Source: Chitinivibrionales bacterium
GTDB lineage: Bacteria > Fibrobacterota > Chitinivibrionia > Chitinivibrionales > JANQEN01
Reading direction: 5' to 3'
Length of the DNA: 64,000 nt
Assembly: GCA_028278335.1 (NCBI GenBank)
Contig: JANQEN010000203.1
Span: 222,868 to 286,867 of the forward strand
Below are positions 1 to 9,620 of the stretch, one piece after another; positions within the stretch are counted from its first letter, which is position 1; each line of letters opens with the position of its first letter. The notes beneath the pieces are model-generated. The model did no database searches. It had not been told where the DNA came from and saw nothing but the letters and a program-made list of their open reading frames with translations. A program made the position numbers and the translations under genes.

Positions 1-216
1 AAAAATAGTGAATTGACAAGTGAAATAGACAAACCGACACTACATTCAATAGACAACTTGCATGCAGAAAGCCTAAATGAAAATATGGTCACACTCACCT
101 TTACAGCCATCCATAAACAAGAAAAGGATACGACCAAATCACAGATTACTCTCTCTTGGGTATATAACAAAGAGCAATGGCGTATTGTCAAAGAGGAATA
201 TGTTGAGGTGCGATAA
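1..216 (+). CDS. C-terminal fragment of a hypothetical protein (5' end outside window)
   Basis: The reading frame is open from the first base of the window, so the start lies upstream; an internal TTG at 13 is unlikely to be the true start. About 71 residues are visible, ending in a strand-rich stretch (TLTFTAIHKQ, ITLSWVYNKEQWRIVKEEYV) that resembles the last strands of small NTF2/SnoaL-like or lipoprotein folds, but I do not recognise the family. The stop is two bases before the next start, so it is probably translated together with the SLBB-FecR-LCP protein and may have a cell-envelope role. Confidence 0.5.
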   Translation, partial: KNSELTSEIDKPTLHSIDNLHAESLNENMVTLTFTAIHKQEKDTTKSQITLSWVYNKEQWRIVKEEYVEVR

Positions 217-218
217 TC

Positions 219-1790
219 ATGGCACGGAAAAGATCAAAGAAAAAAATTATTTATAGTATCTATGCTTTACTTGCTGCAGCTATTCTATGGCAAGGATATG
301 CTCTCATTCTTGCTTTTATGGGAAAAGATAACATCAATGCCTTAGAGATGGTCACTATTGATGTTCATGGCACGGTAAGTAGGCCAGGCTCATATCGTGT
401 ACCTTTGGGAACAACCAACTTCGAGGTTTTACAGGTTGCAGGCGTGCTTCCCTCTTCAAATATTTCACCTTTTAATTTGGCTGCCCAAGTTGAGTCAGGA
501 GAAGAACTCTCGGTGGGAGAACTCGATAATCCAGTCTCTGTTACTGCTAATGTCCGATTGGAGTTTTACCTTGGTGACATTTCTGTTATTTCCTCTGAGG
601 GTATTGATCGACTCTCTCAAGAGGGTATGAACATTGACAAAGGTGATCGTATTCTTACTGAAGAGGATTCACAGGCAGAGCTTTCTTTAAACACCTTTTC
701 TAGAATTGATTTAGACGATTTCTCCGAACTCTCCTTTGACAAAATCGACATTGATGAAAATGGTCGCAGTGTTGTTGAAGCTTTTCAAAAAATCGGCATT
801 GCATGGTACAAGATTGCCTTTACGGACAAGTTTCAATATTTTAAAACAGTAACTCCCATGGCCGACATAGTCGTTTCGGGAAAAGGATCTGATTTTACCA
901 TTGAAGTCAAATACTCCGAGGTTATCATCAATGTACTGGACGGTTTGCTGCTTATTGAAAGCCAAGACGGTAGCGATGCTATAAACTTGATAACTGGTCA
1001 AACGGTAACTATTTATAATGATGGAAGGCCCTTCCAAGTTTCGAAACTTGCCACCGCATCAGCTATTACCAGTCGCTTCAATCGCCTGGCAAAAACAAAA
1101 GCAGAGCTCCTCTCCCAGCACATGCCACTCAACATTCTCTTTTGTGGAACCCCAAATGTCTACATGCTCATCAACATACAGTTTACCAATAACACAATAA
1201 ATATTGTTCAAATTCCTCGTCGCACCTCAGTAAGTCTCTATGTTCATGGATTCAGTACGCTACAGGAGGCAGCCCTCTATGGTGGTCCAGTCTTGGCAAG
1301 TACCTTAGTTGAGCGGATTATGAATACCCGTATTCCCCATTATTCAGTATTTGAGAAAAGTGATATTATCCAGACTGCCGCTGCAATTGGTGGAATAAGA
1401 GTTGAATTAGACAACAGAGCCGCAACAATCATGAAGCGCAAACGAGGAGAACAACATCTAAAGGGAATGGCTCTTGTAGAATACCTTCGCCCTTCACTTT
1501 CTGGTTTCGAAGACAGCGAGAAGAGACAAATTTCAGCATTGAAAAGTATTTTTAATCAAATTCGATCAAAGAATTTAATTATAACAAGCCTTTTAGCAAA
1601 ACAGGTTCTCGCTCAAATAGAATCGAACCTTACAGCATCAGACATCCTAAAGCACTATAACAATTTTATCTCTCGAAAGCAATGGACTTTCAATGATTTT
1701 AAACTACCTGTGATCCAGAAAAAAGAGAAAAATAGTGTTATCTTTGAGCCGGATTTGGAAAAGAGTAGAAAACTCCTTTTTGAAAAATAG
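219..1790 (+). CDS. Membrane-anchored SLBB-FecR-LCP (LytR-CpsA-Psr-like) fusion protein
   Basis: The 523-residue protein has a basic N-terminus and one membrane anchor (about residues 10-32). An SLBB-like motif follows (VHGTVSRPGSYRVPLGTT, residues ~49-66), then a FecR-type segment (~130-275, with DKGDRILTEEDSQAELSL), then an LCP-like region (~300-450). LCP proteins attach glycopolymers to the cell wall or envelope. Recognisable LCP landmarks are NILFCG, the IPRRT motif where IPRDT is usual, the YGGP segment, and EYLRPSLSGFEDSEKRQ matching the usual YxR...DxxRxxRQ block. The Asp of IPRDT is Arg here, so transferase activity is uncertain. The next gene but one is rhamnose biosynthesis, which fits surface polysaccharide assembly. 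Domain calls rest on motif reading only. Confidence 0.7.
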   Translation: MARKRSKKKIIYSIYALLAAAILWQGYALILAFMGKDNINALEMVTIDVHGTVSRPGSYRVPLGTTNFEVLQVAGVLPSSNISPFNLAAQVESGEELSVGELDNPVSVTANVRLEFYLGDISVISSEGIDRLSQEGMNIDKGDRILTEEDSQAELSLNTFSRIDLDDFSELSFDKIDIDENGRSVVEAFQKIGIAWYKIAFTDKFQYFKTVTPMADIVVSGKGSDFTIEVKYSEVIINVLDGLLLIESQDGSDAINLITGQTVTIYNDGRPFQVSKLATASAITSRFNRLAKTKAELLSQHMPLNILFCGTPNVYMLINIQFTNNTINIVQIPRRTSVSLYVHGFSTLQEAALYGGPVLASTLVERIMNTRIPHYSVFEKSDIIQTAAAIGGIRVELDNRAATIMKRKRGEQHLKGMALVEYLRPSLSGFEDSEKRQISALKSIFNQIRSKNLIITSLLAKQVLAQIESNLTASDILKHYNNFISRKQWTFNDFKLPVIQKKEKNSVIFEPDLEKSRKLLFEK

Positions 1791-1963
1791 CGACATAAAA
1801 AACTGGAGTCTTTATGGATCCTAGAATTACCGCGTTTGCTTTAAGCATATTTAAAGATTTTTCGAGCCTTGTAGATATATGAATAAGAAATCTCCAATCA
1901 TATATATTTATCCATCACTATTAATAGAAATTTTCCATTCTCATAATTGATATCAAGGTTCAT

Positions 1964-2827
1964 ATGAAGACAGTAATAATTGGATGCAAAGGACAATTAG
2001 GCACAGACATGACTAGTTATTGTAAAAAGGCTGGCTTGGCTGTTTATACTTACGATGTCCCTGAAATTGATATTACAGATCTGAAGTCTACCGAGTTGCT
2101 AATAAATAAAATCACCCCTGAATTGATTATAAATTGCGCGGCCTATACAGCAGTTGATGCTTGCGAGACAAATCGTGACCTGGCATTTGCAATCAATGCT
2201 CAGGGAGTATTCAATATTGCTCAAGCAGCTCGGAACGTAGATGCCTCTGTGGTACACATAAGTACAGATTATGTTTTCGATGGATTGAAACAAACACCCT
2301 ATATAGAAACTGATCAAACAAATCCCACATCAGTATACGGTGCGTCAAAACTTGCTGGAGAGGAACACCTGCGCGCTCTTTTGGATAAATTTTATATCCT
2401 GCGTATAGCCTGGCTTTTTGGAAAAAATGGAAATAACTTTGTAAAGACAATCCGTCGAATTGCCCAAGAACGGCAAGAGACAGGCGAACCACTCTCTGTA
2501 GTCAATGATCAATTCGGCACCCCTACCGCAACAGGTGATATCTGCAAACAAGTATTGGCTCTCCTCAAAACAAAGCAGTATGGATTGTATCATTGCACCA
2601 GTGAAGGCGTTTGTACTTGGTTTGATTTTGCTCAAAAAATTGTATCACTCTGTGGGTTAACTACTTCTGTAAAAGCCTGTTCTACAGATGCAAGCAATCG
2701 CCCTGCTCCACGCCCCCCTTATGGAGTATTGGAGAATCACAATTTAAAGAAATTGGGAATTAATGAAATGCCTCATTGGGAAACAGCAATAAGCACCTTT
2801 ATTCACGAGGAACTTGACAATGATTAA
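1964..2827 (+). CDS. rfbD: dTDP-4-dehydrorhamnose reductase
   Basis: This 287-residue short-chain dehydrogenase reduces dTDP-4-dehydro-L-rhamnose to dTDP-L-rhamnose with NAD(P)H in the cytoplasm, the last step of the nucleotide-sugar pathway. It starts with the Rossmann motif IIGCKGQLGTDM and has INCAAYTAVDACE, the STDYVFDG block, and the catalytic YGASK (YxxxK). The later segments RIAWLFG and VNDQFGTPT are typical of RmlD. Length is normal for the family. The other rhamnose genes (rfbA, B, C) are not in the window. The end overlaps the start of the following lipoprotein gene, indicating coupling. Confidence 0.93.
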   Translation: MKTVIIGCKGQLGTDMTSYCKKAGLAVYTYDVPEIDITDLKSTELLINKITPELIINCAAYTAVDACETNRDLAFAINAQGVFNIAQAARNVDASVVHISTDYVFDGLKQTPYIETDQTNPTSVYGASKLAGEEHLRALLDKFYILRIAWLFGKNGNNFVKTIRRIAQERQETGEPLSVVNDQFGTPTATGDICKQVLALLKTKQYGLYHCTSEGVCTWFDFAQKIVSLCGLTTSVKACSTDASNRPAPRPPYGVLENHNLKKLGINEMPHWETAISTFIHEELDND

Positions 2828-4511
2828 TATGTACAGAATAAAAGACTATGGTTTATCATTCATTCTTTTTCTCCTCATTGTATTATTAAATAGCTCCTGT
2901 GTGAAGCAAGTCACCACTCAAAAAATTATTAAATCAAGCAAACCTCCAGTGCAAATAACTGAAGAGGGAGACACAACCAACTACATAATTGGATTCCCTG
3001 ACAATCGAGAGCTAAAAGCCTTCAAGCGCAAACTAAAAAAGCTTACTGAGGAGTATAGCTTCGATACGCTAGCCAATGATACAATCAATCAGTATCTCTG
3101 CCTTAGAATTATACAAACTAAAGAAACTCCAATTGATTCAGATACTGCAATCACCCATATTGAACGAGCAGATTTTATTGAGTCAGATATTACAATAAGA
3201 GAAGATACGTTAAGGGATACAACTGGACAATATATTGACTCTCTACTCCCGGAAGTCGGTGGCAATGCAACGCTATACACAGAGCGCAGTTTTATTGACC
3301 CTCGAATGAGTGCTCTTTTTGTTACCTTTCCCTTTGAAAAAGACACCACTCTTTATCCTGACGATTCTGCCTATCAAGGGCTCTTACAGGTCAGACAATT
3401 GACAAGAACAAAGATAGAGATAGTTTGTACTGATCGACTGCTAAACAGCGTAGGCAAGGCAATTAACGCGCTTGATTTAGTCAAAGCATGGACCGAATTG
3501 GTTAAGATAAACCCTGCAGAGGGTAAAGCCCTTTTTTATTATACTAAAGGGCTCAGACCTTTTATTCGTGGTGAAGAGGCAATAATCCAAGGCTTTACTA
3601 TTGTAAATCAACAGACGGTCCATATCACCCTAGAAAAGCCTGATCCTCAGGCGATCCAACGTCTCTACTCAACTCGCTTGCTCCCCCTTTCACTTAATGT
3701 AGGTGCCTATGTCAAAAAACAGAAAAATAACCAAAAGCTTGCACTAACTAGAAATACGCAAAGACAGAAACCCCCGACCTTTCTTGAACAGTGTGTAATA
3801 ACCTGTGGCGGCGATAAAAACCCCATAGTCTCTTTTTCACTAAACAAGTATGACATGGCCTTACTCTACTCTCGAAAGGACTTGGACTATGCCCGTAGAT
3901 CACTGACGGACAAGGCAAACTTAGTACCCTTTTCAAGGGAGAAATATTTTATTTCGTTGGCAACTCCCTCTCAAGAAATTCGTGCGTATCTTTCAACGTT
4001 AATAAACCCTGAGGAAGTGCTAAAAAATGCTGTTAAAGCTGAAGGTACTCTTCTTCAGGCATTGGAAGAAAATCTAGTTGAACAGATAAGTACTACTGAT
4101 CCGCAGAAGAAACAAAGACCTTCTACGATAGATAAGATTGCTATTGTCTACCTTGAAACGGATCCAATCTCGGTTGCTATTGCAGAAAAAATATTCTCAC
4201 TCTTTACCAATGCCGGCGTATCTGTAAATCTTTCAGCACTTTCAACCACAGAGTTAGAAAAAGCCTTGGTCAGTCGTTCCTATGATTGCGCCATTGGCTG
4301 GGTTCCTGAAACAATTTCAACAGACTTGACAGAACAACTTCGTTGTGCAGCCATTTGGTTTCGTGGTGAGACAGATGAAACGATCCGTTTACGAGAAAAT
4401 CTGGAACTTCCTCTCTTTACTATTGATACATACGCTCTGTATAAAAAACATTTAGGATTCTTTCAAAACACCCTCACCGGTATATATCTGGTAAAAGAGA
4501 ATAAACAATAA
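2820..4511 (+). CDS. Lipoprotein related to extracellular solute-binding proteins family 5
   Basis: I chose the ATG at 2820, which overlaps the rfbD stop by 8 bases; ATG 2829 is an alternative and a TTG at 2814 is less likely. A hydrophobic signal ends in a lipobox (LLNSSC), so it is probably a lipoprotein. The middle (about 215-300) carries the family-5 peptide-binding signature: NALDLVKAWTELVK, then GLRPFIRGEEAIIQG, then VHITLEKPDPQAIQRL and LLPLSLNV. The N-terminal ~200 residues are charged and not recognised. No ABC permease or ATPase is nearby, so it may be an orphan receptor or an envelope protein that reuses the fold. Confidence 0.6.
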   Translation: MINMYRIKDYGLSFILFLLIVLLNSSCVKQVTTQKIIKSSKPPVQITEEGDTTNYIIGFPDNRELKAFKRKLKKLTEEYSFDTLANDTINQYLCLRIIQTKETPIDSDTAITHIERADFIESDITIREDTLRDTTGQYIDSLLPEVGGNATLYTERSFIDPRMSALFVTFPFEKDTTLYPDDSAYQGLLQVRQLTRTKIEIVCTDRLLNSVGKAINALDLVKAWTELVKINPAEGKALFYYTKGLRPFIRGEEAIIQGFTIVNQQTVHITLEKPDPQAIQRLYSTRLLPLSLNVGAYVKKQKNNQKLALTRNTQRQKPPTFLEQCVITCGGDKNPIVSFSLNKYDMALLYSRKDLDYARRSLTDKANLVPFSREKYFISLATPSQEIRAYLSTLINPEEVLKNAVKAEGTLLQALEENLVEQISTTDPQKKQRPSTIDKIAIVYLETDPISVAIAEKIFSLFTNAGVSVNLSALSTTELEKALVSRSYDCAIGWVPETISTDLTEQLRCAAIWFRGETDETIRLRENLELPLFTIDTYALYKKHLGFFQNTLTGIYLVKENKQ

Positions 4512-4535
4512 CAATCGGGTATTCAGAAATTAACG

Positions 4536-4841
4536 TCAGGCAAATTTTCTCATCTCAATATTGCTCTGTAAATATTTGGTTACTTTTCCTAATAACACTT
4601 TATCTGCATAGCGTAGGCTATTAAAAATGAGCCAGAGGTAAGGATCCTGATCATACCACCGTCGCCTATAGATGTCTAAAGGAAACTCCATGACAAAATC
4701 TTCCATAACATGCCGTGCATTGCTACTGTTAATTAGTTCGATGACCTCCTGAACCAGTCGGTCTCTTGCCTTTGATTCCATCTCCTTGAGGCATTCCAGG
4801 CATCGCGCCAGCTTTGGATGTTTATCGTACCAGCGTTTCAT
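4536..4841 (-). CDS. Hypothetical protein, 101 residues
   Basis: It has an ATG start with a good GAGGGTG ribosome site upstream. The product is predicted soluble and helical, rich in Arg, Lys and Glu, with Trp-Tyr motifs (RRRWYDQDPYLWLIFNSLRYADKV). I do not recognise the family. It is convergent with the preceding lipoprotein gene, with 24 bases between the stops, and stands alone on its strand. Confidence 0.55.
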   Translation of the reverse strand: MKRWYDKHPKLARCLECLKEMESKARDRLVQEVIELINSSNARHVMEDFVMEFPLDIYRRRWYDQDPYLWLIFNSLRYADKVLLGKVTKYLQSNIEMRKFA

Positions 4842-5071
4842 GATTCACCCTCTTCCCTTCTCCTCTTGGATACATATGATATATCTATTTAATTGTATTA
4901 TACTGCAAGAAGAATTACCAAATTATTCCTACATTACTAGTTATTAGCTATTGGTTTTTGGAATCATATTTTTTATGAATTCTAGCAAACGCAACTTGCA
5001 GAATCTCTATTTATTCACTAGAATGCAATATTGCATCTTGAACAGCCTGGGAGCAAATATATTTTTCATCT

Positions 5072-5941
5072 ATGCCTATTTTAGAACCAGCAATTAGACC
5101 GCCCTCAGAGGCTAACAGTATTTTACTTCAGATAACTACAGGCTGCTCTGCTAATAGTTGTACCTTTTGCGGTGCCTATGTTGGCAAAAAATTTCGTATT
5201 AAGCCCTTTGAAGAGGTATGCTCAGATATTGACACCTATGCGACCTTTTATCCCCATGTAAAGAAACTTTTTTTAATGGACGGTGATGCATTGGTGTTAA
5301 GCAATAGTAAACTGGTTCCTATTCTCAAGCAGATAAATAAGCGACTTCCAAAGGTAAGCAAGATCAGCAGTTATGCCAATGGATTCAATATAACTAAGCG
5401 ATCAAAGGAAGAACTCGACGAGCTGTACCATCACAAACTAAAACTTATCTACTTAGGCTTAGAAAGCGGATCACAGGATATTCTCAATTCTTGCAAAAAA
5501 AAAGCAACGGTCGAGGAGATGGTCGAAGCTGTTCAACGGGCAAATCAGTCTCATATTCACACATCACTTATGGTACTCTTAGGGTTGGGTGGTAAGAAGC
5601 ATTCAAAGCAACACATTATTGAATCAGCCAGGGCAATCAATGCAATGCAGCCACGGTATTTGAGCTTTCTCTCAGTCATGTTTATCCCAGGAACCAAATT
5701 ACACGAACAGGTTGAGAAAGAAGAGTTCCAGCCTTTGACTCCAAAGGAATACCTTGTTGAAACATACGAGATTTTAAAGCGTTTGGAATTAGAGCAGACT
5801 CTCTTTTTTAGCAATCATGCCTCGAACTATTTACCACTCACCGGAAGACTTCCCACTGGTAAAGATGCTCTTCTTAAAACCTTAGAAGAAGCATTGAGCG
5901 GTGAGGTTATTTTAAAACCAGAGTTTTTTCGAGGACTATAG
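5072..5941 (+). CDS. Radical SAM protein
   Basis: The 289-residue protein has an N-terminal iron-sulfur motif TGCSANSCTFCGAY (spacing CX4CX2C, as in the radical SAM subgroup with TGCSxxxCTFC). MDGDALVLS, the YLGLESGSQDIL block and a GLGGKKHS segment follow, all usual for Elp3/MiaB-like AdoMet radical folds. It lacks a TRAM or SPASM domain. The substrate is unknown; this subgroup is often annotated only as radical SAM protein. It is convergent with the nucleoside transporter gene. The start ATG lacks a strong ribosome site. Confidence 0.8.
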   Translation: MPILEPAIRPPSEANSILLQITTGCSANSCTFCGAYVGKKFRIKPFEEVCSDIDTYATFYPHVKKLFLMDGDALVLSNSKLVPILKQINKRLPKVSKISSYANGFNITKRSKEELDELYHHKLKLIYLGLESGSQDILNSCKKKATVEEMVEAVQRANQSHIHTSLMVLLGLGGKKHSKQHIIESARAINAMQPRYLSFLSVMFIPGTKLHEQVEKEEFQPLTPKEYLVETYEILKRLELEQTLFFSNHASNYLPLTGRLPTGKDALLKTLEEALSGEVILKPEFFRGL

Positions 5942-5973
5942 TTACTTCTGCATTCCTGTACCTTCTTCAACCT

Positions 5974-7266
5974 TTATCCCAAAAGCACACTCCCTTTGAC
6001 AAAAAATGTCCCCGCAACGCAGGCAGTGAGGAGGCAAGCAAAGGTAGCTGCAATCAGAGCTCGAAAAGCTATCTTTGAAAGAGCTTTCGTTTTCTGAGGT
6101 GCTAACGCTGAAATGCCACCTACAAAAATTGCCATTGATGCAACGTGGGCAAATCCACAGAGAGCATAAGCAATAATGACAGCAGATCGTGGGTGCTTCA
6201 GCTCTCCCAAAGCTAATGCTTTTGCCAAATCCTGATAGGAAGCAACCTCAGTTAATACAACTCGCTCACCAATGATCTGAGCTGCAATTTTTGCATCGGA
6301 TGCGGGAATCCCAAGTATCAGCGAAATTGGATAAAAGAGATATCCCAACAACCCTTTGAAAGACCAATCAACAGAAATAGACAGAACAGCGTTAATTTTT
6401 GCACCAATACCGCTTAAAATAAGGTCAGCCAGTGCAACTAGCCCTAAAACCGCAATAAGAAGAGCACCAATACCAACAATCACCTTTACCCCCGATTGCG
6501 CTCCATTGATCACTGCCTCAAATATATTGCTTTCCCGTTCATAGTGCGGTTTAATTGAACGTCTCAGTGTCTTTGGTGTTTCGGATTCAGGGAACACTAT
6601 TTTGGCCATGACAAGGGCAGCAGGAGCTGATAGAAAAGAGGCAGAAATTAAATGCCCCGCAATAGTAGGAAAGGTGTCCTGTAATGTAAAAACATAGAGT
6701 GCTAATACATTGGATGCTACCGTAGCCATACCTGCTGTCAGGACAGTACAAAGCTCGGAATTAGTCATTGTGTCAAGATGGGGACGTACGGTAAAGGCAG
6801 ATTCCACACCAACAAAGATATTACTTGCTGCACAGAGTGATTCTGCACCGGATATTTTCATGGCCGAAGTAAAGAGTCGGGCAAACAGCCGTATGATGAT
6901 TGGCAAGAATTTACAAAAATATAGCACAGAAACTAGGGCAGAAAAAAATATGATAGTAGGAAGTGCTTGAAAAGCTAATATAAATCCAAGAGATCCCTCC
7001 TGTCCCGGACCCAAGGCTAAGGGGCCAAAGACAAATTGAGAGCCCTTGGTAGCGACTCCAATGAGTGCTACAGCCCATTGATTGATACCAAGAAACAGCT
7101 TGGTGCCTGCTGGAATTAAGAAAATGAAGAGTGCAAAGAGCATCTGCAATCCAATTCCCCAACCAACAACACGCCAATTGAGGGCATCTCTCTGATTAGA
7201 AATCAACCATGCAAGAAAAAGCAGAACGAATATTCCCCCAAAACTCACCAGATTATATAGTTCCAT
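5974..7266 (-). CDS. Concentrative nucleoside transporter (NupC/CNT family)
   Basis: The 430-residue polytopic inner-membrane protein should import nucleosides with H+ or Na+. The family core is clear: SGAESLCAASNIFVGVESAFTV (split here: SGAESLCAAS then NIFVGVESAF) followed by RPHLDTMTNSELCTVLTAGMATVASNV. It then has ISASFLSAPAAL and, toward the end, GFAHVASMAIFVGG. Most CNT proteins read GQTEAPL where this one reads GVESAFT, which may change nucleoside choice. A GGAAAGGAT ribosome site precedes the ATG. It is a single-gene unit. Confidence 0.88.
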   Translation of the reverse strand: MELYNLVSFGGIFVLLFLAWLISNQRDALNWRVVGWGIGLQMLFALFIFLIPAGTKLFLGINQWAVALIGVATKGSQFVFGPLALGPGQEGSLGFILAFQALPTIIFFSALVSVLYFCKFLPIIIRLFARLFTSAMKISGAESLCAASNIFVGVESAFTVRPHLDTMTNSELCTVLTAGMATVASNVLALYVFTLQDTFPTIAGHLISASFLSAPAALVMAKIVFPESETPKTLRRSIKPHYERESNIFEAVINGAQSGVKVIVGIGALLIAVLGLVALADLILSGIGAKINAVLSISVDWSFKGLLGYLFYPISLILGIPASDAKIAAQIIGERVVLTEVASYQDLAKALALGELKHPRSAVIIAYALCGFAHVASMAIFVGGISALAPQKTKALSKIAFRALIAATFACLLTACVAGTFFVKGSVLLG

Positions 7267-7517
7267 ATCCTTTCCTTTCTATCATCGTATACTATACATT
7301 ATATAAAGGTCTTACCCGGCTCCATACATGAGCCAGCAGAAGAATATACAATTTTCACAGGTCTACTAAAAGCAGAGAAAAGGTTCTGGCACTCTATTAT
7401 TTACTTGACCCTCCTTGGCCATAATAGTACCATTTAATCAGCCTGTTTTTGAAATGATTAGCACTATACCTAATTACTTTATTGTATTTCGATTTTTTCT
7501 TTGGGTACTTTAAAAAT

Positions 7518-8912
7518 ATGTCATCTGATGTGACTAAATCTAATATACTGATTGTTGATGATGAAGAGATGTGCCGTGAAATGATGGCAGAGGCTTTAGA
7601 GGATAGTACGTTAAACATCTCTTGCGTAAACTCTGCCTGGGAGGCGCGAGAGCTAACCAAGGCACAACAATTTGATCTGCTGATCACTGACTATCGACTT
7701 AAAGAGGGTGACTCTATTCCTTTGATAAAATATTTCCACACTAATTCACCTCAGTCACCAATCCTAGTTGTCACAGCCTACCCTGAAAAAGAAAAAATAA
7801 AGGATCTCTCCGAGTGTGGAGTGCTTTCTTTACTGGTTAAACCCTTCTCCGTGAGCCAATTGCGATATACGGTATATCAAGCATTAGCATCAAAACCAAA
7901 CAGAGTACCGATTCTTAATAAGGCCCCTTCACATGAAGAGAATATTCTTGGACTTGTAGGCTGTTCATCACATATTAAAGAGTTGCGAAAACGGATTTTT
8001 CAACTCGGCCCTGGAAATTTCCCAGTGCTCATTCGAGGAGATTCTGGAACTGGCAAAGAGGTAGTAGCTCATGCAATTCATAGTTGTAGCACCCGCCAGG
8101 ATCGTACCATGGTTACCGTTAATTGTGCAGCAATTCCAAAACAACTTGAAGAATCAGAGCTTTTTGGTCATACCCGGGGTGCCTTTACTGGAGCCCATAC
8201 CTCAAAAGAGGGACATATCTCCACTGCAGACGGCTCAACACTTTTTTTAGATGAAATTGGAGAACTCTCCTTAGAAGTACAAGCAAAGTTGTTGAGAGTT
8301 TTAGATTCTGGAGAATTTAAGCGAATAGGTGAATCGCTCCCCCAAAAAGTAGACATCAGAGTTATTAGTGCAACAAATCGACATCTTGACAAAATGGTCG
8401 ACACCGGAGAATTTCGGCGTGATCTCTATTTTCGCCTTAAGGGAGCAGAAATTATTACCCTTCCACTTTCTGATAGACGGGAAGATATCCCCTGCCTTAT
8501 CGACCACATGATTGATAAGTCGCTTAATATGAGCAATATGAAATACATTACCCATGATGCAATGGAAGTTTTAAAACGTTATGATTGGCCAGGCAATGTA
8601 CGCGAATTGAAGCATGTGGTAGAATATTTGTGCACCATTGCTAATAATGTCACCAGAATTGATTCCTCAATCGTAGAATCGGTTCTCAATATTGCTCCCT
8701 CCGATGCGTTCTGGATACCTCCCTATTACGAAGCACGAAAACGCTTCGAGTACGACTACTTTACTAAAGTATTGGAGCACAGTAAAGGTAATACTGCAAA
8801 AGCCGCTCGTATTATGGGGCTACAACGACCAAGCTTAATTCGAAAATTAAAAGATCTTGATATAAATCCAGTAAATTTCAAAAAAGTCCAACAAGATCCC
8901 ATTCCTGCATAA
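7518..8912 (+). CDS. NtrC-family sigma-54-dependent response regulator
   Basis: I chose ATG 7518 because translation from there begins just before the receiver domain (NILIVDDEEM); an upstream in-frame TTG at 7482 would only add a Phe-rich leader. Domains in order: receiver (about 8-125, phospho-acceptor D58 in LLITDYRLK), AAA+ sigma-54 interaction domain (~150-390) with Walker A GDSGTGKE, GAFTGA loop and LFLDEIGEL, and a C-terminal Fis-type helix-turn-helix (GNTAKAARIMGLQRPSLIRKL). It activates RpoN promoters after phosphorylation. No full histidine kinase is adjacent; a DHp-only protein lies 2.2 kb downstream at 11117. Confidence 0.92.
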   Translation: MSSDVTKSNILIVDDEEMCREMMAEALEDSTLNISCVNSAWEARELTKAQQFDLLITDYRLKEGDSIPLIKYFHTNSPQSPILVVTAYPEKEKIKDLSECGVLSLLVKPFSVSQLRYTVYQALASKPNRVPILNKAPSHEENILGLVGCSSHIKELRKRIFQLGPGNFPVLIRGDSGTGKEVVAHAIHSCSTRQDRTMVTVNCAAIPKQLEESELFGHTRGAFTGAHTSKEGHISTADGSTLFLDEIGELSLEVQAKLLRVLDSGEFKRIGESLPQKVDIRVISATNRHLDKMVDTGEFRRDLYFRLKGAEIITLPLSDRREDIPCLIDHMIDKSLNMSNMKYITHDAMEVLKRYDWPGNVRELKHVVEYLCTIANNVTRIDSSIVESVLNIAPSDAFWIPPYYEARKRFEYDYFTKVLEHSKGNTAKAARIMGLQRPSLIRKLKDLDINPVNFKKVQQDPIPA

Positions 8913-9424
8913 ATTTTAACAATTTTTTACAATCTCCAGCATCTTTTCCCAAAAATAACATTTTAAGCGCATAACCAAAACAACAAGAGTTTTCAATATA
9001 TTATTAACATCCTAACGTTGATAAACTGCCGTATCATTTAATTGAAGCTTCATTATAGGTATTTTATCCTACCTATACCAATTTCAATGAGTTAAACAGG
9101 TGATATATTACGCTTTTCCACCTTACACCAAATAATAATGTAACATTTTGTGTCAAAACCAACATTTTATCCACAATATGTGTAACAAAATATTACACTT
9201 GAACAAACGCAAGATATAGACAAATCGCTTCAATCTATTGCGTTTTAAGCAATTACGCTACATCTGGTATAGCTGTTTTTCAAATACCACAAGAGTAACA
9301 AAAGTATTCAATAATTTATGGCACGATTGTTGTATTAATAAAGTAATGCAATTTTGCTATTTGTCTGTAATATTTTGAAATGATTGTTTTAACTTTTCGT
9401 GCCTGAATGCAGTTGAGGGGAGAG
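8913..9424. other. AT-rich intergenic region with inverted repeats
   Basis: About 510 bases without a credible gene. Two inverted repeats stand out. GTGTAA-N7-TTACAC lies at 9180-9198, and AAACGCAA at 9205-9212 pairs with TTGCGTTT at 9238-9245. The region leads into the small membrane protein and CheW-like genes, so these may be regulatory sites. No terminator with a clear U tract was seen after the response regulator. Confidence 0.35.
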
Positions 9425-9601
9425 ATGTTTTTTTTAATTTTTCTATTACTTTATATTGTAATAAGTCCAATTTTCATTTTAGTCTATATCAAAAAATCAG
9501 AAGACAGCCACTGTTATGCTGTTTTAGCTACCCAAAGAAAATCTCTTGGGAATTCCTCATTAAAACAATCCTATCAACTACATAAAAGAAATAAAAATTA
9601 G
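9425..9601 (+). CDS. Small single-span membrane protein
   Basis: The 58-residue product starts at ATG 9425, directly behind a GAGGGGAG ribosome site; an upstream ATG at 9407 would add six residues but has no such site. Residues ~2-22 are strongly hydrophobic (FFLIFLLLYIVISPIFILVY), followed by a short Lys/Ser-rich tail. It ends 19 bases before the first CheW-like gene, suggesting one transcript. Function unknown. Confidence 0.45.
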   Translation: MFFLIFLLLYIVISPIFILVYIKKSEDSHCYAVLATQRKSLGNSSLKQSYQLHKRNKN

Positions 9602-9620
9602 GAAGGTATCCTTACAATTC

